13,460 nt of DNA from UBA1723 sp018066165 (lineage in GTDB: Bacteria; Bacteroidota; Bacteroidia; Bacteroidales; Paludibacteraceae), in NCBI GenBank assembly GCA_018066165.1, contig JAGHRX010000168.1, forward strand, positions 1 through 13,460. The letters run 5' to 3'. The notes under the pieces are model-generated. The model was not told the DNA's origin. It saw nothing but the letters and a program-made list of their open reading frames with translations, and searched no databases. The translations under genes were made by a program, and so were the position numbers. Positions 1 to 6,598 of the stretch are shown in pieces (the stretch's first letter is position 1; every line of letters begins with the position of its first letter).

Positions 1-10
1 CAACTATACT

Positions 11-1897
11 ATGATTAAACTTTTATCTAAGTGGATTCTTTGTGCATTAATGGCATTCTTATTCTGCTTTAATCTAAATGCACAAAACTATCCAGCGAAT
101 TCTCCAGTCGCAATCAATGGAAAATTGAAAGTTTCTGGAACACAGCTTGTCAATGAATGTGGTAATGCAGTCCAACTCCGTGGTATGAGCACACACGGTC
201 CGCAGTGGTTTGGACAGTGTTACAACAAGTCTGCAATCTCTACTCTTGTTAAAGATTGGGGAATCTCAGTATTCCGCTGGGCTATGTACGTTGAGGAAAA
301 CGGTTACATCACTAACCCAAGCGGTTTCCGCTCTAAGATCGACGAGATGGTCGACATCTGTGGTGAGCTTGGTATCTACTGTTTGATCGACTGGCATGTC
401 CTTACTCCTGGTGATCCTAACGCTCATAAGACTGAGGCTCTTGAATTCTGGAAATACATGTCGCAGAAGCATGGCAATAAGGCCCATGTGCTTTATGAGA
501 TCTGTAACGAGCCTAACAAAGTTGAATGGGGAACTGTCAAGAACTATGCCAACGATGTCATCAAGGCTATCCGTGACAACAACGACCAGACTGTAATCAT
601 CGTCGGTACTCCTACTTGGAGCCAGGATGTCGACGTGGCTGGTGCCAACAAACTTAGCGGCACTAATATCATGTATACTTTGCACTTCTACGCAGGTACT
701 CATAAAGACTACCTAAGACAGAAGGCTCAGACTGCTTTGAACAACAACACTCCTATCTTCGTTACTGAGTTCGGTACCAGCGACGCTTCTGGAGATAACG
801 CTTACAGCCCAGATGAGACTAAAACTTGGATCAACTGGTTGAACGAAAGAAAGATCAGCTGGATCTGCTGGAGTTTCTCTGACCACAGAGAGGTTTCCGC
901 AGCTCTTGTCCCTGGTTCATGTAGTGGCAGTAACTGGAATAACGTCAGCACAACAGGTCAGCTAATCAAAGGCTTGATCTCGGCTAACAAGATTCCTTAC
1001 GTAGCTTGCAACGGTCAGGGAGGAAACAACAATAATAATCAGCAGCAGCCTGATCAGAACCAGAACAACAATAATAACAACTGGCAGGATCCTAACCAGA
1101 ATCAGAACAACAATAACAACAACTGGCAAGATCCTAACCAGAATCAGAACAACAATAATAATAACCAGCAGCAGGAGCAGCCAGTCACTTATCCAGAGCT
1201 TGTCCAGGAGATTACGAATGGAGATGTTTACCGTATCGTAAACAAGAAGAGTGGAAAGGTGATGTCTATTGCTGACGGATCTGATTTGAAGCAGGTAAAT
1301 AGAGATGAAAACGACAAGAATCAGCAGTTCCGTTTGAAGGAGACTGATGGATACTACTTCATCCAAAGAGGAGAAACTAAGATCATGTTGACTAATAAAT
1401 ATGTCAACAATGACGGAACAAAGATCTCTTCCGAGGAGCTTAGCAACTACGACAATCCAAGCCAGAAATGGTCATTCAAGAAGGTCAACGACTGGTTTAT
1501 GTTCTCTAACAAGACAGACCAGAGTGGCAACAAGGTGCTTGCTGTAGAGAATGCATCTAAGCAAGATAATGCAAACGTTGTTCTATTCTCAAAGAACAAC
1601 CAGGATGAGCAACTATGGGGTCTTGAATACGTCTACACACCTGATCCAGCATCTGTTGACGACGTAATCTCAATGGATATCTACGCTCCTACTGTGATTG
1701 AAGATGAGTTCCACATCGTCACAACAACAGGAGAAGGTGTGGTTGTAGACATATACACTGTGTCCGGCATTCATGTTAAGCACTTCCTTGACGAATGTAC
1801 TTACAATGTCAGCGATCTTGCTAAAGGCAACTATGTTGTAGTCGTAAGCAGAAGCAACGGACAGAGAATCCTATCTCAGTTGATTATCAAGAAATAA
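11..1897 (+). CDS. Secreted GH5 (subfamily 2-like) endoglucanase with ricin-type domain and T9SS tail
   Basis: This is a predicted endo-beta-1,4-glucanase of 628 aa acting outside the cell on cellulose or mixed-linked glucan. Residues 1-24 form a Sec signal peptide (basic start, hydrophobic core, cleavage at LNA|QN). A GH5 catalytic domain spans about 30-330. The general acid/base is E167 in ICNEPN and the nucleophile is E253 in FVTEFG. Other typical active-site residues are R89 (VFRW), H129 (DWHV), H225/Y227 (LHFY) and W287 (CWSF). Residues 335-391 are an Asn/Gln-rich linker. Residues about 392-545 look like a ricin/CBM13-type beta-trefoil with three Q-x-W/F-like motifs near 438, 485 and 534. 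Residues about 555-628 form a T9SS type A sorting domain ending LSQLIIKK. The start is supported by the signal peptide, but only 10 bases of upstream DNA are visible, so its promoter is not seen. Family assignment is strong; exact substrate preference is inferred. Confidence 0.93.
   Translation: MIKLLSKWILCALMAFLFCFNLNAQNYPANSPVAINGKLKVSGTQLVNECGNAVQLRGMSTHGPQWFGQCYNKSAISTLVKDWGISVFRWAMYVEENGYITNPSGFRSKIDEMVDICGELGIYCLIDWHVLTPGDPNAHKTEALEFWKYMSQKHGNKAHVLYEICNEPNKVEWGTVKNYANDVIKAIRDNNDQTVIIVGTPTWSQDVDVAGANKLSGTNIMYTLHFYAGTHKDYLRQKAQTALNNNTPIFVTEFGTSDASGDNAYSPDETKTWINWLNERKISWICWSFSDHREVSAALVPGSCSGSNWNNVSTTGQLIKGLISANKIPYVACNGQGGNNNNNQQQPDQNQNNNNNNWQDPNQNQNNNNNNWQDPNQNQNNNNNNQQQEQPVTYPELVQEITNGDVYRIVNKKSGKVMSIADGSDLKQVNRDENDKNQQFRLKETDGYYFIQRGETKIMLTNKYVNNDGTKISSEELSNYDNPSQKWSFKKVNDWFMFSNKTDQSGNKVLAVENASKQDNANVVLFSKNNQDEQLWGLEYVYTPDPASVDDVISMDIYAPTVIEDEFHIVTTTGEGVVVDIYTVSGIHVKHFLDECTYNVSDLAKGNYVVVVSRSNGQRILSQLIIKK
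1040..1165 (+). repeat. Three 42-bp tandem repeats encoding the Asn/Gln linker
   Basis: Three in-frame 42-bp units (starting at 1040, 1082 and 1124) encode 14-residue blocks: QQQPDQNQNNNNNN, then WQDPNQNQNNNNNN twice. They form the core of the flexible linker between the GH5 and beta-trefoil domains. Because the unit length is a multiple of three, copy-number change would alter linker length without shifting frame. AAC/AAT codon mixing between units shows they are not freshly duplicated copies. Confidence 0.95.
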
Positions 1898-1900
1898 ACA

Positions 1901-1928
1901 TGTAGAAACGCGATATCGCGTCTTTGCA
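1901..1928. repeat. 28-bp near-palindrome just after the GH5 stop codon
   Basis: Two 14-nt arms (1901-1914 and 1915-1928) pair with one A/C mismatch and two G/T wobbles. The central 14 bp, ACGCGATATCGCGT, is a perfect palindrome. In RNA the centre could fold as ACGCG-ATAT-CGCGT. It lies 3 bp past the stop codon and 7 bp before the terminator region. It resembles the dispersed palindromic repeats found between genes in many bacterial genomes, but copy number cannot be tested here. It may also protect the mRNA 3' end. Confidence 0.7.
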
Positions 1929-1935
1929 AATCATT

Positions 1936-1969
1936 AAAAGGCATCTTCAGAAATGGAGATGTCTTTTTT
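1936..1969 (+). terminator. Rho-independent terminator of the GH5 gene
   Basis: A 10-bp stem (1939-1948 with 1955-1964, two G/T wobbles) has a 6-nt loop AGAAAT and is followed by a run of T to 1969. Four A residues precede the stem. It closes the GH5 transcript ahead of the VWA gene. Its loop and 3' arm are nearly the same as in the terminator at 2745-2776. Confidence 0.85.
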
Positions 1970-2002
1970 AGTAAAAAATTTTCTCGTCAGTTTGTAACAA
2001 CC

Positions 2003-2010
2003 TATGTTTC
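2003..2010 (+). promoter_or_regulatory. Possible -7 box for the VWA gene
   Basis: TATGTTTC matches the Bacteroidota -7 consensus TAnnTTTG at 7 of 8 positions (the last G is C). It lies 42 bp before the ATG at 2053, which would give a leader of about 35 nt. No convincing TTTG -33 element is seen at the right spacing, so the call is weak. Confidence 0.35.
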
Positions 2011-2052
2011 GCTTCTACTTACTATAAAATTTTAACCAAAACATAAATTGTT

Positions 2053-2727
2053 ATGAAGACAAGAGCTTTTAACTTAATCATCCTTGATGAGAGTGGTAGT
2101 ATGAGTTGTATCGAGCGTCAGGCATTGAACGGATTGAACGAGACATTGCAGACAATCCGTAAGGTGCAGGAGAACCATCCAGAGCAAGACCAGTATGTCA
2201 GCATCGTGCCATTTGAGTCGGGCAACATCCGTTTGCTAAGAGACAAGGTTTCGATCAAGGAGACAGAGGACCTTAAGAATGAGGAATACAATCCAGGCGG
2301 ATGCACTCCATTGTTTGATGCCATCGGATTCGGCATCAACAGCATCAAGAAAGACGTCGCAGAGACAGACACTGTGCTTGTGACCATCATCACAGACGGT
2401 GAAGAGAACAGCAGCAAGGAGTACAGTGGCAAGGTCATTGCCAACATGATCGACGAACTGAAACACAAAGGTTGGATGTTCACTTACATCGGAGCTAACC
2501 AAGATGCGATAAGAGTCGCCAAATCTATGAACATTGGCAATGCTCTTAATTTCGATCAGGACGAAGCAGGCACCGCAGAGATGTTTCGTCGCGACAGAAA
2601 GAGTCGCGAACGTTTCTTGAAAATGAGTTGCTGCATCGCAAATTATGAGTCAACAAGCTCCATCTTTGACGCTAAACGTAAATTGGCTTGCGAAGAGAAT
2701 TACTTTGATGACTATAAGAACGATTAA
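2053..2727 (+). CDS. Stand-alone cytoplasmic VWA-domain protein
   Basis: This 224-aa protein is essentially one von Willebrand factor A domain, a metal-dependent protein-interaction fold. The MIDAS metal site is intact: D12-E-S14-G-S16 near the N-terminus, T85 in GGCTPLFD, and D115 in TIITDGEE. The N-terminus (MKTRAFNLIILDESGSM) goes straight into the first beta strand. There is no signal peptide or membrane segment, so it should act in the cytoplasm. The last 50 residues are charged (RRDRKSRERF) and end acidic. Small free-standing VWA proteins of this kind occur beside AAA ATPases, phosphatases or stress systems, but none is present here. It is a single-gene unit, with a terminator before it and another after it. 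The partner and function are unknown. Confidence 0.85.
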   Translation: MKTRAFNLIILDESGSMSCIERQALNGLNETLQTIRKVQENHPEQDQYVSIVPFESGNIRLLRDKVSIKETEDLKNEEYNPGGCTPLFDAIGFGINSIKKDVAETDTVLVTIITDGEENSSKEYSGKVIANMIDELKHKGWMFTYIGANQDAIRVAKSMNIGNALNFDQDEAGTAEMFRRDRKSRERFLKMSCCIANYESTSSIFDAKRKLACEENYFDDYKND

Positions 2728-2744
2728 AGGAAATGTCATAAAAT

Positions 2745-2776
2745 GGGCATTTTCAGAAATGGAGGTGCCCGTTTTT
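2745..2776 (+). terminator. Rho-independent terminator of the VWA gene
   Basis: A 10-bp stem (2745-2754 with 2761-2770, three G/T wobbles) has loop AGAAAT and is followed by GTTTTT. It lies 17 bp after the VWA stop and separates the VWA transcript from the sigma-like gene. It shares the string TTCAGAAATGGAGRTG with the terminator at 1936-1969. Confidence 0.85.
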
Positions 2777-2863
2777 CTACATTGTATGTCAAAATAGCAT
2801 AAACTATATACTGGCACATTTTTTGTTATATAGTAATTGTCTAATTCTAACAAAACAAAATTG

Positions 2864-3871
2864 ATGAAGCAAAAAATCTACAATCTGCTAATGGTAAAGC
2901 ACAGAGGTCTATTGGAGAACTGCTACAAGCAAGTGTTCTTCTTAGATTCAGAAATTCCTGCCATCAAGACATTTGATGACTATTTGTCGGATTTCTATCT
3001 ATACCTCTATGAAGCAAAGCCAAAGCGTATTGAAGACGACGTGAAAGGCTACTATCTTCAGCAGGTTCAAGACGAAAAAGCTATGCCGGGATGGCTTCAC
3101 ACTACCTTCCGACGTTTCTTGTTGGAAGAGAACAAGATCATGAGGGAGATGCAAGAATCGTTGGCAGAGTACCGTCAGGATTTGGCGACATCAATAAACA
3201 GTAGTCCTATTGATCTAACACTTATGCATGTAGGATTTGCAATTGCGTGGTTCAACCAACACGAGACAAGCGACGACAAATATCTTTTCTTCCGCAGTGC
3301 ATACAAGCATTTCAAAGGCTTTTATTCATGGCCAGACGACGATCTTGACGACAAAGAAGTGGCTATGCTATTGGGTATTCAGCCAGGCACACTACGCACT
3401 CGCACATCCAGATTGTGTGCGAAGGTTAAGAATTTGGTCGATAAATTAAGCGACGCCGATATCGCGTCGTTAAACAGACAATCCCTTGATATTGCCAAAG
3501 AGATTTACGAAACTCCAGATCCGGATATCGAAACCATTTTGGAAAAACTATTAGGAGACGCGGAAAGAGAGCTTCCTCAATATGAGCAGTTCGTAGAATT
3601 GAGAAAGGAGAAGAGAAAATCTAAAGTTCCTTTCGAGAAGGTAAAAGAGACTGTATTTGGTTCGTTTGTCCGCAAATGTGTGTCCAAAGAAATGGACGAC
3701 CACGTTCAATACGACAAAATACTTCATGAAGAATGTTTATGCGAATGTTCAGAATTATGTGAAGTGGATTCTCCAGATATTAATTATGAAGTGCAAAAGG
3801 TTCAAATATCAAAACCAATCAACAGAGTTGTTAAGATATTCCAAAACTTGATTGATTTCGACAACATATAG
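2864..3871 (+). CDS. Atypical sigma-70/ECF-like factor with Cys-bearing C-terminal extension
   Basis: This is a 335-aa, probably DNA-binding, RNA polymerase sigma-like protein. Residues about 20-110 resemble sigma region 2 (DDYLSDFYLYLYE, then a WLHTTFRRFLLEENK stretch where the -10 box is read in ECF factors). Residues about 160-190 form a region 4 helix-turn-helix (D162-DKEVAMLLGIQPGTLRTRTSR). Beyond about 195 an extension of roughly 140 residues has no sigma counterpart. It is helical and charged, and it carries C272 and a cluster C291-x-C293-x-C295-x3-C299. Typical ECF factors are about 160-200 aa, so the extension is unusual. I chose the ATG at 2864; a TTG nine codons upstream (2837) is in frame but less likely. 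No anti-sigma gene is adjacent. The gene ends 10 bp from the convergent sppA. Sigma similarity is judged by eye; regulatory target unknown. Confidence 0.7.
   Translation: MKQKIYNLLMVKHRGLLENCYKQVFFLDSEIPAIKTFDDYLSDFYLYLYEAKPKRIEDDVKGYYLQQVQDEKAMPGWLHTTFRRFLLEENKIMREMQESLAEYRQDLATSINSSPIDLTLMHVGFAIAWFNQHETSDDKYLFFRSAYKHFKGFYSWPDDDLDDKEVAMLLGIQPGTLRTRTSRLCAKVKNLVDKLSDADIASLNRQSLDIAKEIYETPDPDIETILEKLLGDAERELPQYEQFVELRKEKRKSKVPFEKVKETVFGSFVRKCVSKEMDDHVQYDKILHEECLCECSELCEVDSPDINYEVQKVQISKPINRVVKIFQNLIDFDNI
3446..3473. repeat. Inverted repeat inside the sigma-like gene
   Basis: Arms 3446-3460 and 3461-3473 are complementary over 13 pairs (TTAA, CGACGC, GAT), with two single-base bulges in the left arm. 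The centre CGATATCGCG matches the centre of the palindrome at 1901-1928. In the protein it encodes LSDADIASL around residue 195-204, exactly between sigma region 4 and the C-terminal extension. This could be an inserted palindromic element or chance; see findings. Confidence 0.45.
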
Positions 3872-3881
3872 TCCATCCGTC

Positions 3882-5606
3882 TCACTCTACCTTTATAGTC
3901 ATAGGCATTGCAGCCTGGAGAACTTCTAATTTTAGAGCCTGCTCTATGGCTTTACGTTCTCGCTCAAATTCCTTCGGTGCAAACATTCTCACACCGAGAG
4001 AAGGTGTTTTATCAGCAAACGATTCCCAAACAGATTTCTTTGCAGGATATTCTTTAATATAATAAGTAGATAGGTTGGACATGTTTGCAGCCAACTCAAT
4101 CGCATCATTCAATGTTCCGAGTGTATCTGCCAACCCTATTTGCAAAGCACGGGCTCCACTCCACACGCGTCCTTGTGCAATCATTTCCAAATCGTTTGGA
4201 TTCATTTGTCTGCCATCCGAACAACGCTTGGTAAACAACTCATAGCCATTGTTGACGTATTGCTGTATGCGACGTTGCTGAACAGGTGTCATCGAGGCAA
4301 TCACACGTGGGAAATCTGCACCTTCACTGGTTTTTACCACGTCGTAATCAATTCCTATTTTCTCAGCAAGTGGTCCAACATTAGGGATTACTCCAAAGAT
4401 ACCTATAGAGCCTGTCATAGTTGTTGGATTAGCCACGATAGCATCAGCACAACATGAAATATAATAGCCACCACTCGCAGCATAGTCGCCCATGCTGACC
4501 ACCACCTTCTTGTTTTGCTTGAGCACCTCTACAGCATGCCATATCTGCTCCGAACCATAAGCACTACCACCCGGAGAATTGACACGAAGGACGATAGCCT
4601 TTACAGCATCGTCGTTAGCAAGTTTAAGCAACTCTTTTGAGAGTTTGGCTGATTGGATACCATCGGTAGTTCCATTGTCAATTTCTCCCACAGCATACAC
4701 AACAGCCACCTGATCTCCTTCCTCATTATCGACCAAACCTTCAGCATAATCAGCAGTTGAGATAGACGGGATCTTATCATCTTTGTTTAAGCCCATACGT
4801 TGGCGAATACTATTGAGCACCTCATCACGATAAGCCAGTTTATCCACCATATTCAAAGCCAAAACACTGTCGGCAGGCTGTAATGAAAGCATACTGTCGG
4901 CTGCTGTCTGCAATAGAGATACTGGAATACCACGTGAAGCTGAAACTGAATTAGCCAATACTGTCCACAAATCACCCACCAAAGCGGCTGCTTGTTCACG
5001 GTTGGCATCACTCATCTTTTCGTTGGTATATTGTTCGGTAAACGACTTATATGTGCCTACTTTAATGACCTGCATTTCCACACCAACTTTCTCAAGCATA
5101 CGTTTGTAGAACAAACCTTGGTAAGCCAAGCCTCGCCAATCAACCGTTCCGCTTGGATTAAGGAATATACTATCCGCAACCGAAGACATATAATAAGCAC
5201 CCTGCGTGTAAGCTCCGGAATAAGCGTAAACAAACTTACCAGATGTGCGGAAGTCAGCAAGAGCTTCTCGTATCTCAGTCAAAGAGCTAACACCACAACT
5301 TACCGCACCAGGCTCAAGCAAAATACCTTCAATAAGATCGTCGTCTTTAGCCGCACGAATAGACTTCAATATATCGTCGAGACCAAGATTAAGTTCTCCC
5401 CATCCCAAAGATGCATAGATGTCTTCAGAAGAGCGTTCATCCACTACACCTTCCAAACGAATAGACAAAACAGACTTCTCGGTAACCGACTTTACAGAGC
5501 CACTCGTCGCAATGGCAATGATTATAAAAAAGCCAAACAAAGCAAGAAAAGCGAGTATGTTAACACCCACTATTGTTGCCAACACCATCTTAATAAACTG
5601 TCTCAT
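3882..5606 (-). CDS. sppA: Signal peptide peptidase SppA, 67K type
   Basis: SppA is an inner-membrane serine protease that degrades leftover signal peptides. The 574-aa length fits the double-domain (67K) form. One N-terminal transmembrane segment lies at about 9-33, and the rest should be periplasmic. The catalytic Lys is K187 in VGTYKSF in the first half, and the catalytic Ser is S378 in MGDYAASGGYY in the second half; both match the Ser/Lys dyad motifs of this family. LRVNSPGGS (340-348) and the glycine-rich TMTGSIGIFG (396-405) are also typical. The start at MRQFIKMVLA is fixed by the membrane anchor. It is the only gene in its unit: its own promoter box lies at 5631-5638 and trhA, upstream on the same strand, is 177 bp away. 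The 3' end converges on the sigma-like gene with a 10-bp gap and no obvious terminator. Confidence 0.95.
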   Translation of the reverse strand: MRQFIKMVLATIVGVNILAFLALFGFFIIIAIATSGSVKSVTEKSVLSIRLEGVVDERSSEDIYASLGWGELNLGLDDILKSIRAAKDDDLIEGILLEPGAVSCGVSSLTEIREALADFRTSGKFVYAYSGAYTQGAYYMSSVADSIFLNPSGTVDWRGLAYQGLFYKRMLEKVGVEMQVIKVGTYKSFTEQYTNEKMSDANREQAAALVGDLWTVLANSVSASRGIPVSLLQTAADSMLSLQPADSVLALNMVDKLAYRDEVLNSIRQRMGLNKDDKIPSISTADYAEGLVDNEEGDQVAVVYAVGEIDNGTTDGIQSAKLSKELLKLANDDAVKAIVLRVNSPGGSAYGSEQIWHAVEVLKQNKKVVVSMGDYAASGGYYISCCADAIVANPTTMTGSIGIFGVIPNVGPLAEKIGIDYDVVKTSEGADFPRVIASMTPVQQRRIQQYVNNGYELFTKRCSDGRQMNPNDLEMIAQGRVWSGARALQIGLADTLGTLNDAIELAANMSNLSTYYIKEYPAKKSVWESFADKTPSLGVRMFAPKEFERERKAIEQALKLEVLQAAMPMTIKVE

Positions 5607-5630
5607 AACTTTACAAAAACACTTTAATCA

Positions 5631-5638
5631 CAAAGATA
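5631..5638 (-). promoter_or_regulatory. Promoter -7 box of sppA
   Basis: On the minus strand the box reads TATCTTTG, a perfect match to TAnnTTTG. It sits 24 bp before the ATG, giving a leader of about 20 nt. No clear TTTG is seen at -33; that position is occupied by the inverted repeat at 5643-5663. Confidence 0.6.
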
Positions 5639-5642
5639 AAGC

Positions 5643-5663
5643 TATATAATTAGCAATTATATA
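5643..5663. repeat. Perfect 9-bp inverted repeat, operator-like, upstream of sppA
   Basis: TATATAATT-AGC-AATTATATA is a perfect inverted repeat with a 3-nt centre. It occupies the spacer and -33 zone of the predicted sppA promoter, the classic place for a repressor or activator site. It is made almost only of A and T, so it could also be an AT-rich UP-like or cruciform sequence. Regulation is inferred from position. Confidence 0.5.
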
Positions 5664-5664
5664 C

Positions 5665-5678
5665 GAGTTGTCCAACTC
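5665..5678. repeat. Short dyad GAGTTG-TC-CAACTC upstream of sppA
   Basis: Perfect 6-bp arms around a 2-nt centre, one base away from the inverted repeat at 5643-5663. The two together form a compact block of symmetry just upstream of the predicted sppA promoter. Confidence 0.45.
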
Positions 5679-5694
5679 TCACTTTTTCTTTATA

Positions 5695-5755
5695 CGCTCG
5701 TCCTCCGGACTCGCGTTGGTGGGGAGGTTAGGACGTTCCGTCCTTAACAATCCTC
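5695..5755. repeat. Two adjacent GC-rich hairpins, possible dispersed repeat (REP/MITE-like)
   Basis: Hairpin A is 5695-5715: CGC and GTCC pair with GGAC and GCG around loop TCC, with a small internal mismatch. Hairpin B is 5727-5748: GTTAGGACG, loop TTC, CGTCCTTAAC (one bulge), with an outer GAG/CTC pair at 5724-5726 and 5753-5755. A G-rich stretch GGTGGGGAGG joins them. The block is more GC-rich than its surroundings and encodes nothing I recognise. It lies after the trhA stop on the minus strand but lacks a T run, so it is not a typical intrinsic terminator. Paired imperfect hairpins of this size are typical of REP-type elements; copy number is unknown. Confidence 0.5.
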
Positions 5756-5783
5756 ATTTTGGACAAATGCAATATAATCTTCC

Positions 5784-6434
5784 TTATTTTAAGCAGAATA
5801 CAAATCCTATGAACTGGCAGATCGCAGCCAAATTAATGAAAAGATGCCATACAAAATGATGGAATTTGAAGCCTTTCTTTCCGTAGATGATGGCTCCAAT
5901 CGTGTACATTACTCCTCCTAAGGCAATCCACACAATAAATGCAGTTGACGCATTTGTATAAAGATCCTTTACAAAGAAAATGATAGACCAGCCCATAGCA
6001 AGGTAAATCGCCAAACTGACCTTCTGATTCTGATTCTTCACCAACGTCTTATACAATATTCCAAACAAAACGATCGCCCACTGAATAGAAACCAAGACGA
6101 TTCCTTTTACACCTCCGATAATTGAAAGCGACGCGGGTGTATAGCAACCAGCTATCAGAACGTAGATAAAGATGTGGTCGAGCAGGTGGAATATGTCTTT
6201 TGCCCTACCCGCGTTGAGAGAATGATAAAGTGTGGAGACGGCAAACATTAGTAAAAGACATGTGGCATAAATGCTTAAGCTAACTGCTTCCACCATGCCA
6301 TACTGAGTGAATCCCCATACTGCTACAAATGGCAACGCTATCAAAGCGAGCACCGTCATCACTCCATGAGAAATTGAGTTAGCGATTTCCTCTCCTAAAG
6401 TAGAAACGTATTGATTTCCTAATTGTCTTACCAT
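5784..6434 (-). CDS. trhA: Hemolysin III / TrhA family (PAQR-like) membrane protein
   Basis: This is a 216-aa integral membrane protein with about seven hydrophobic segments, of the usual size for the family. It carries the family's conserved polar residues: E15/E16, N19, S22 and H23 in EEIANSISHG, STLYH71S, D86 in LLDHIFIY, GCYTPASL, and the late H192-H193-x3-H197. H71, D86, H193 and H197 correspond to the zinc-site residues of PAQR/AdipoR-like proteins. Members have been linked to hemolysis in older work and to membrane fluidity or lipid homeostasis more recently; the true activity in this organism is not shown. It has its own promoter box at 6463-6470 and an unusually good Shine-Dalgarno for this phylum (AAGGAGAG at 6441-6448). 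Confidence 0.92.
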   Translation of the reverse strand: MVRQLGNQYVSTLGEEIANSISHGVMTVLALIALPFVAVWGFTQYGMVEAVSLSIYATCLLLMFAVSTLYHSLNAGRAKDIFHLLDHIFIYVLIAGCYTPASLSIIGGVKGIVLVSIQWAIVLFGILYKTLVKNQNQKVSLAIYLAMGWSIIFFVKDLYTNASTAFIVWIALGGVMYTIGAIIYGKKGFKFHHFVWHLFINLAAICQFIGFVFCLK

Positions 6435-6440
6435 AATATA

Positions 6441-6448
6441 CTCTCCTT
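6441..6448 (-). promoter_or_regulatory. Shine-Dalgarno of trhA
   Basis: The minus strand reads AAGGAGAG ending 6 nt before the ATG. Strong Shine-Dalgarno sequences are uncommon in Bacteroidota, and this one supports the chosen start. Confidence 0.6.
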
Positions 6449-6462
6449 ATCTTTTCACGTTA

Positions 6463-6470
6463 CAAACATA
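6463..6470 (-). promoter_or_regulatory. Promoter -7 box of trhA
   Basis: The minus strand reads TATGTTTG, a perfect TAnnTTTG match, 28 bp upstream of the ATG. The same octamer precedes the first and third xylanase genes. The -33 element is not clear. Confidence 0.6.
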
Positions 6471-6529
6471 CAAAAATTTAGGCTCCATTTTATTACAAAA
6501 TGATGATTTATACGTTTGGTTTAGGATTA

Positions 6530-6571
6530 ATTAACAACAAAGGAGTGGGCTCAATCGCTGAGCCCACTCCT
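6530..6571 (-). terminator. Strong terminator of the first xylanase gene
   Basis: A perfect 13-bp stem (6541-6553 with 6559-6571, AGGAGTGGGCTCA) has a 5-nt loop. On the minus strand it is followed by TTTGTTGTTAATTAA. It lies 27 bp after the stop codon at 6599. Because it separates the xylanase from trhA on the same strand, the two are separate units. Confidence 0.88.
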
Positions 6572-6598
6572 CAATGTAAAATGTAATAAGATATATAA

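Noticed and set aside
962..1366. 134-codon minus-strand open frame with long Val/Ile/Leu runs, looking like a membrane protein
   Set aside because: It is the antisense of the Asn/Gln linker repeats of the cellulase; AAC/AAT/CAG read backwards gives Val/Ile/Leu. It has no independent evidence.
2837..2863. TTG start nine codons upstream for the sigma-like gene
   Set aside because: An ATG with an A-rich leader is available at 2864, and the extra residues (SNSNKTKL) add no domain.
3100..3300. Insertion sequence or phage remnant around the VWA and sigma-like genes
   Set aside because: No transposase, integrase, terminal repeats or target duplications are visible, and codon use looks similar to the neighbours.
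4992..5627. 211-codon plus-strand open frame opposite sppA
   Set aside because: It is antisense to a well-supported sppA with intact catalytic motifs, and its composition is that of a shadow frame.
5668..5859. Open frame of 63 codons on the plus strand upstream of and overlapping the trhA end
   Set aside because: It runs through the double-hairpin block and antisense to the trhA 3' end, has no recognisable domain and no promoter.
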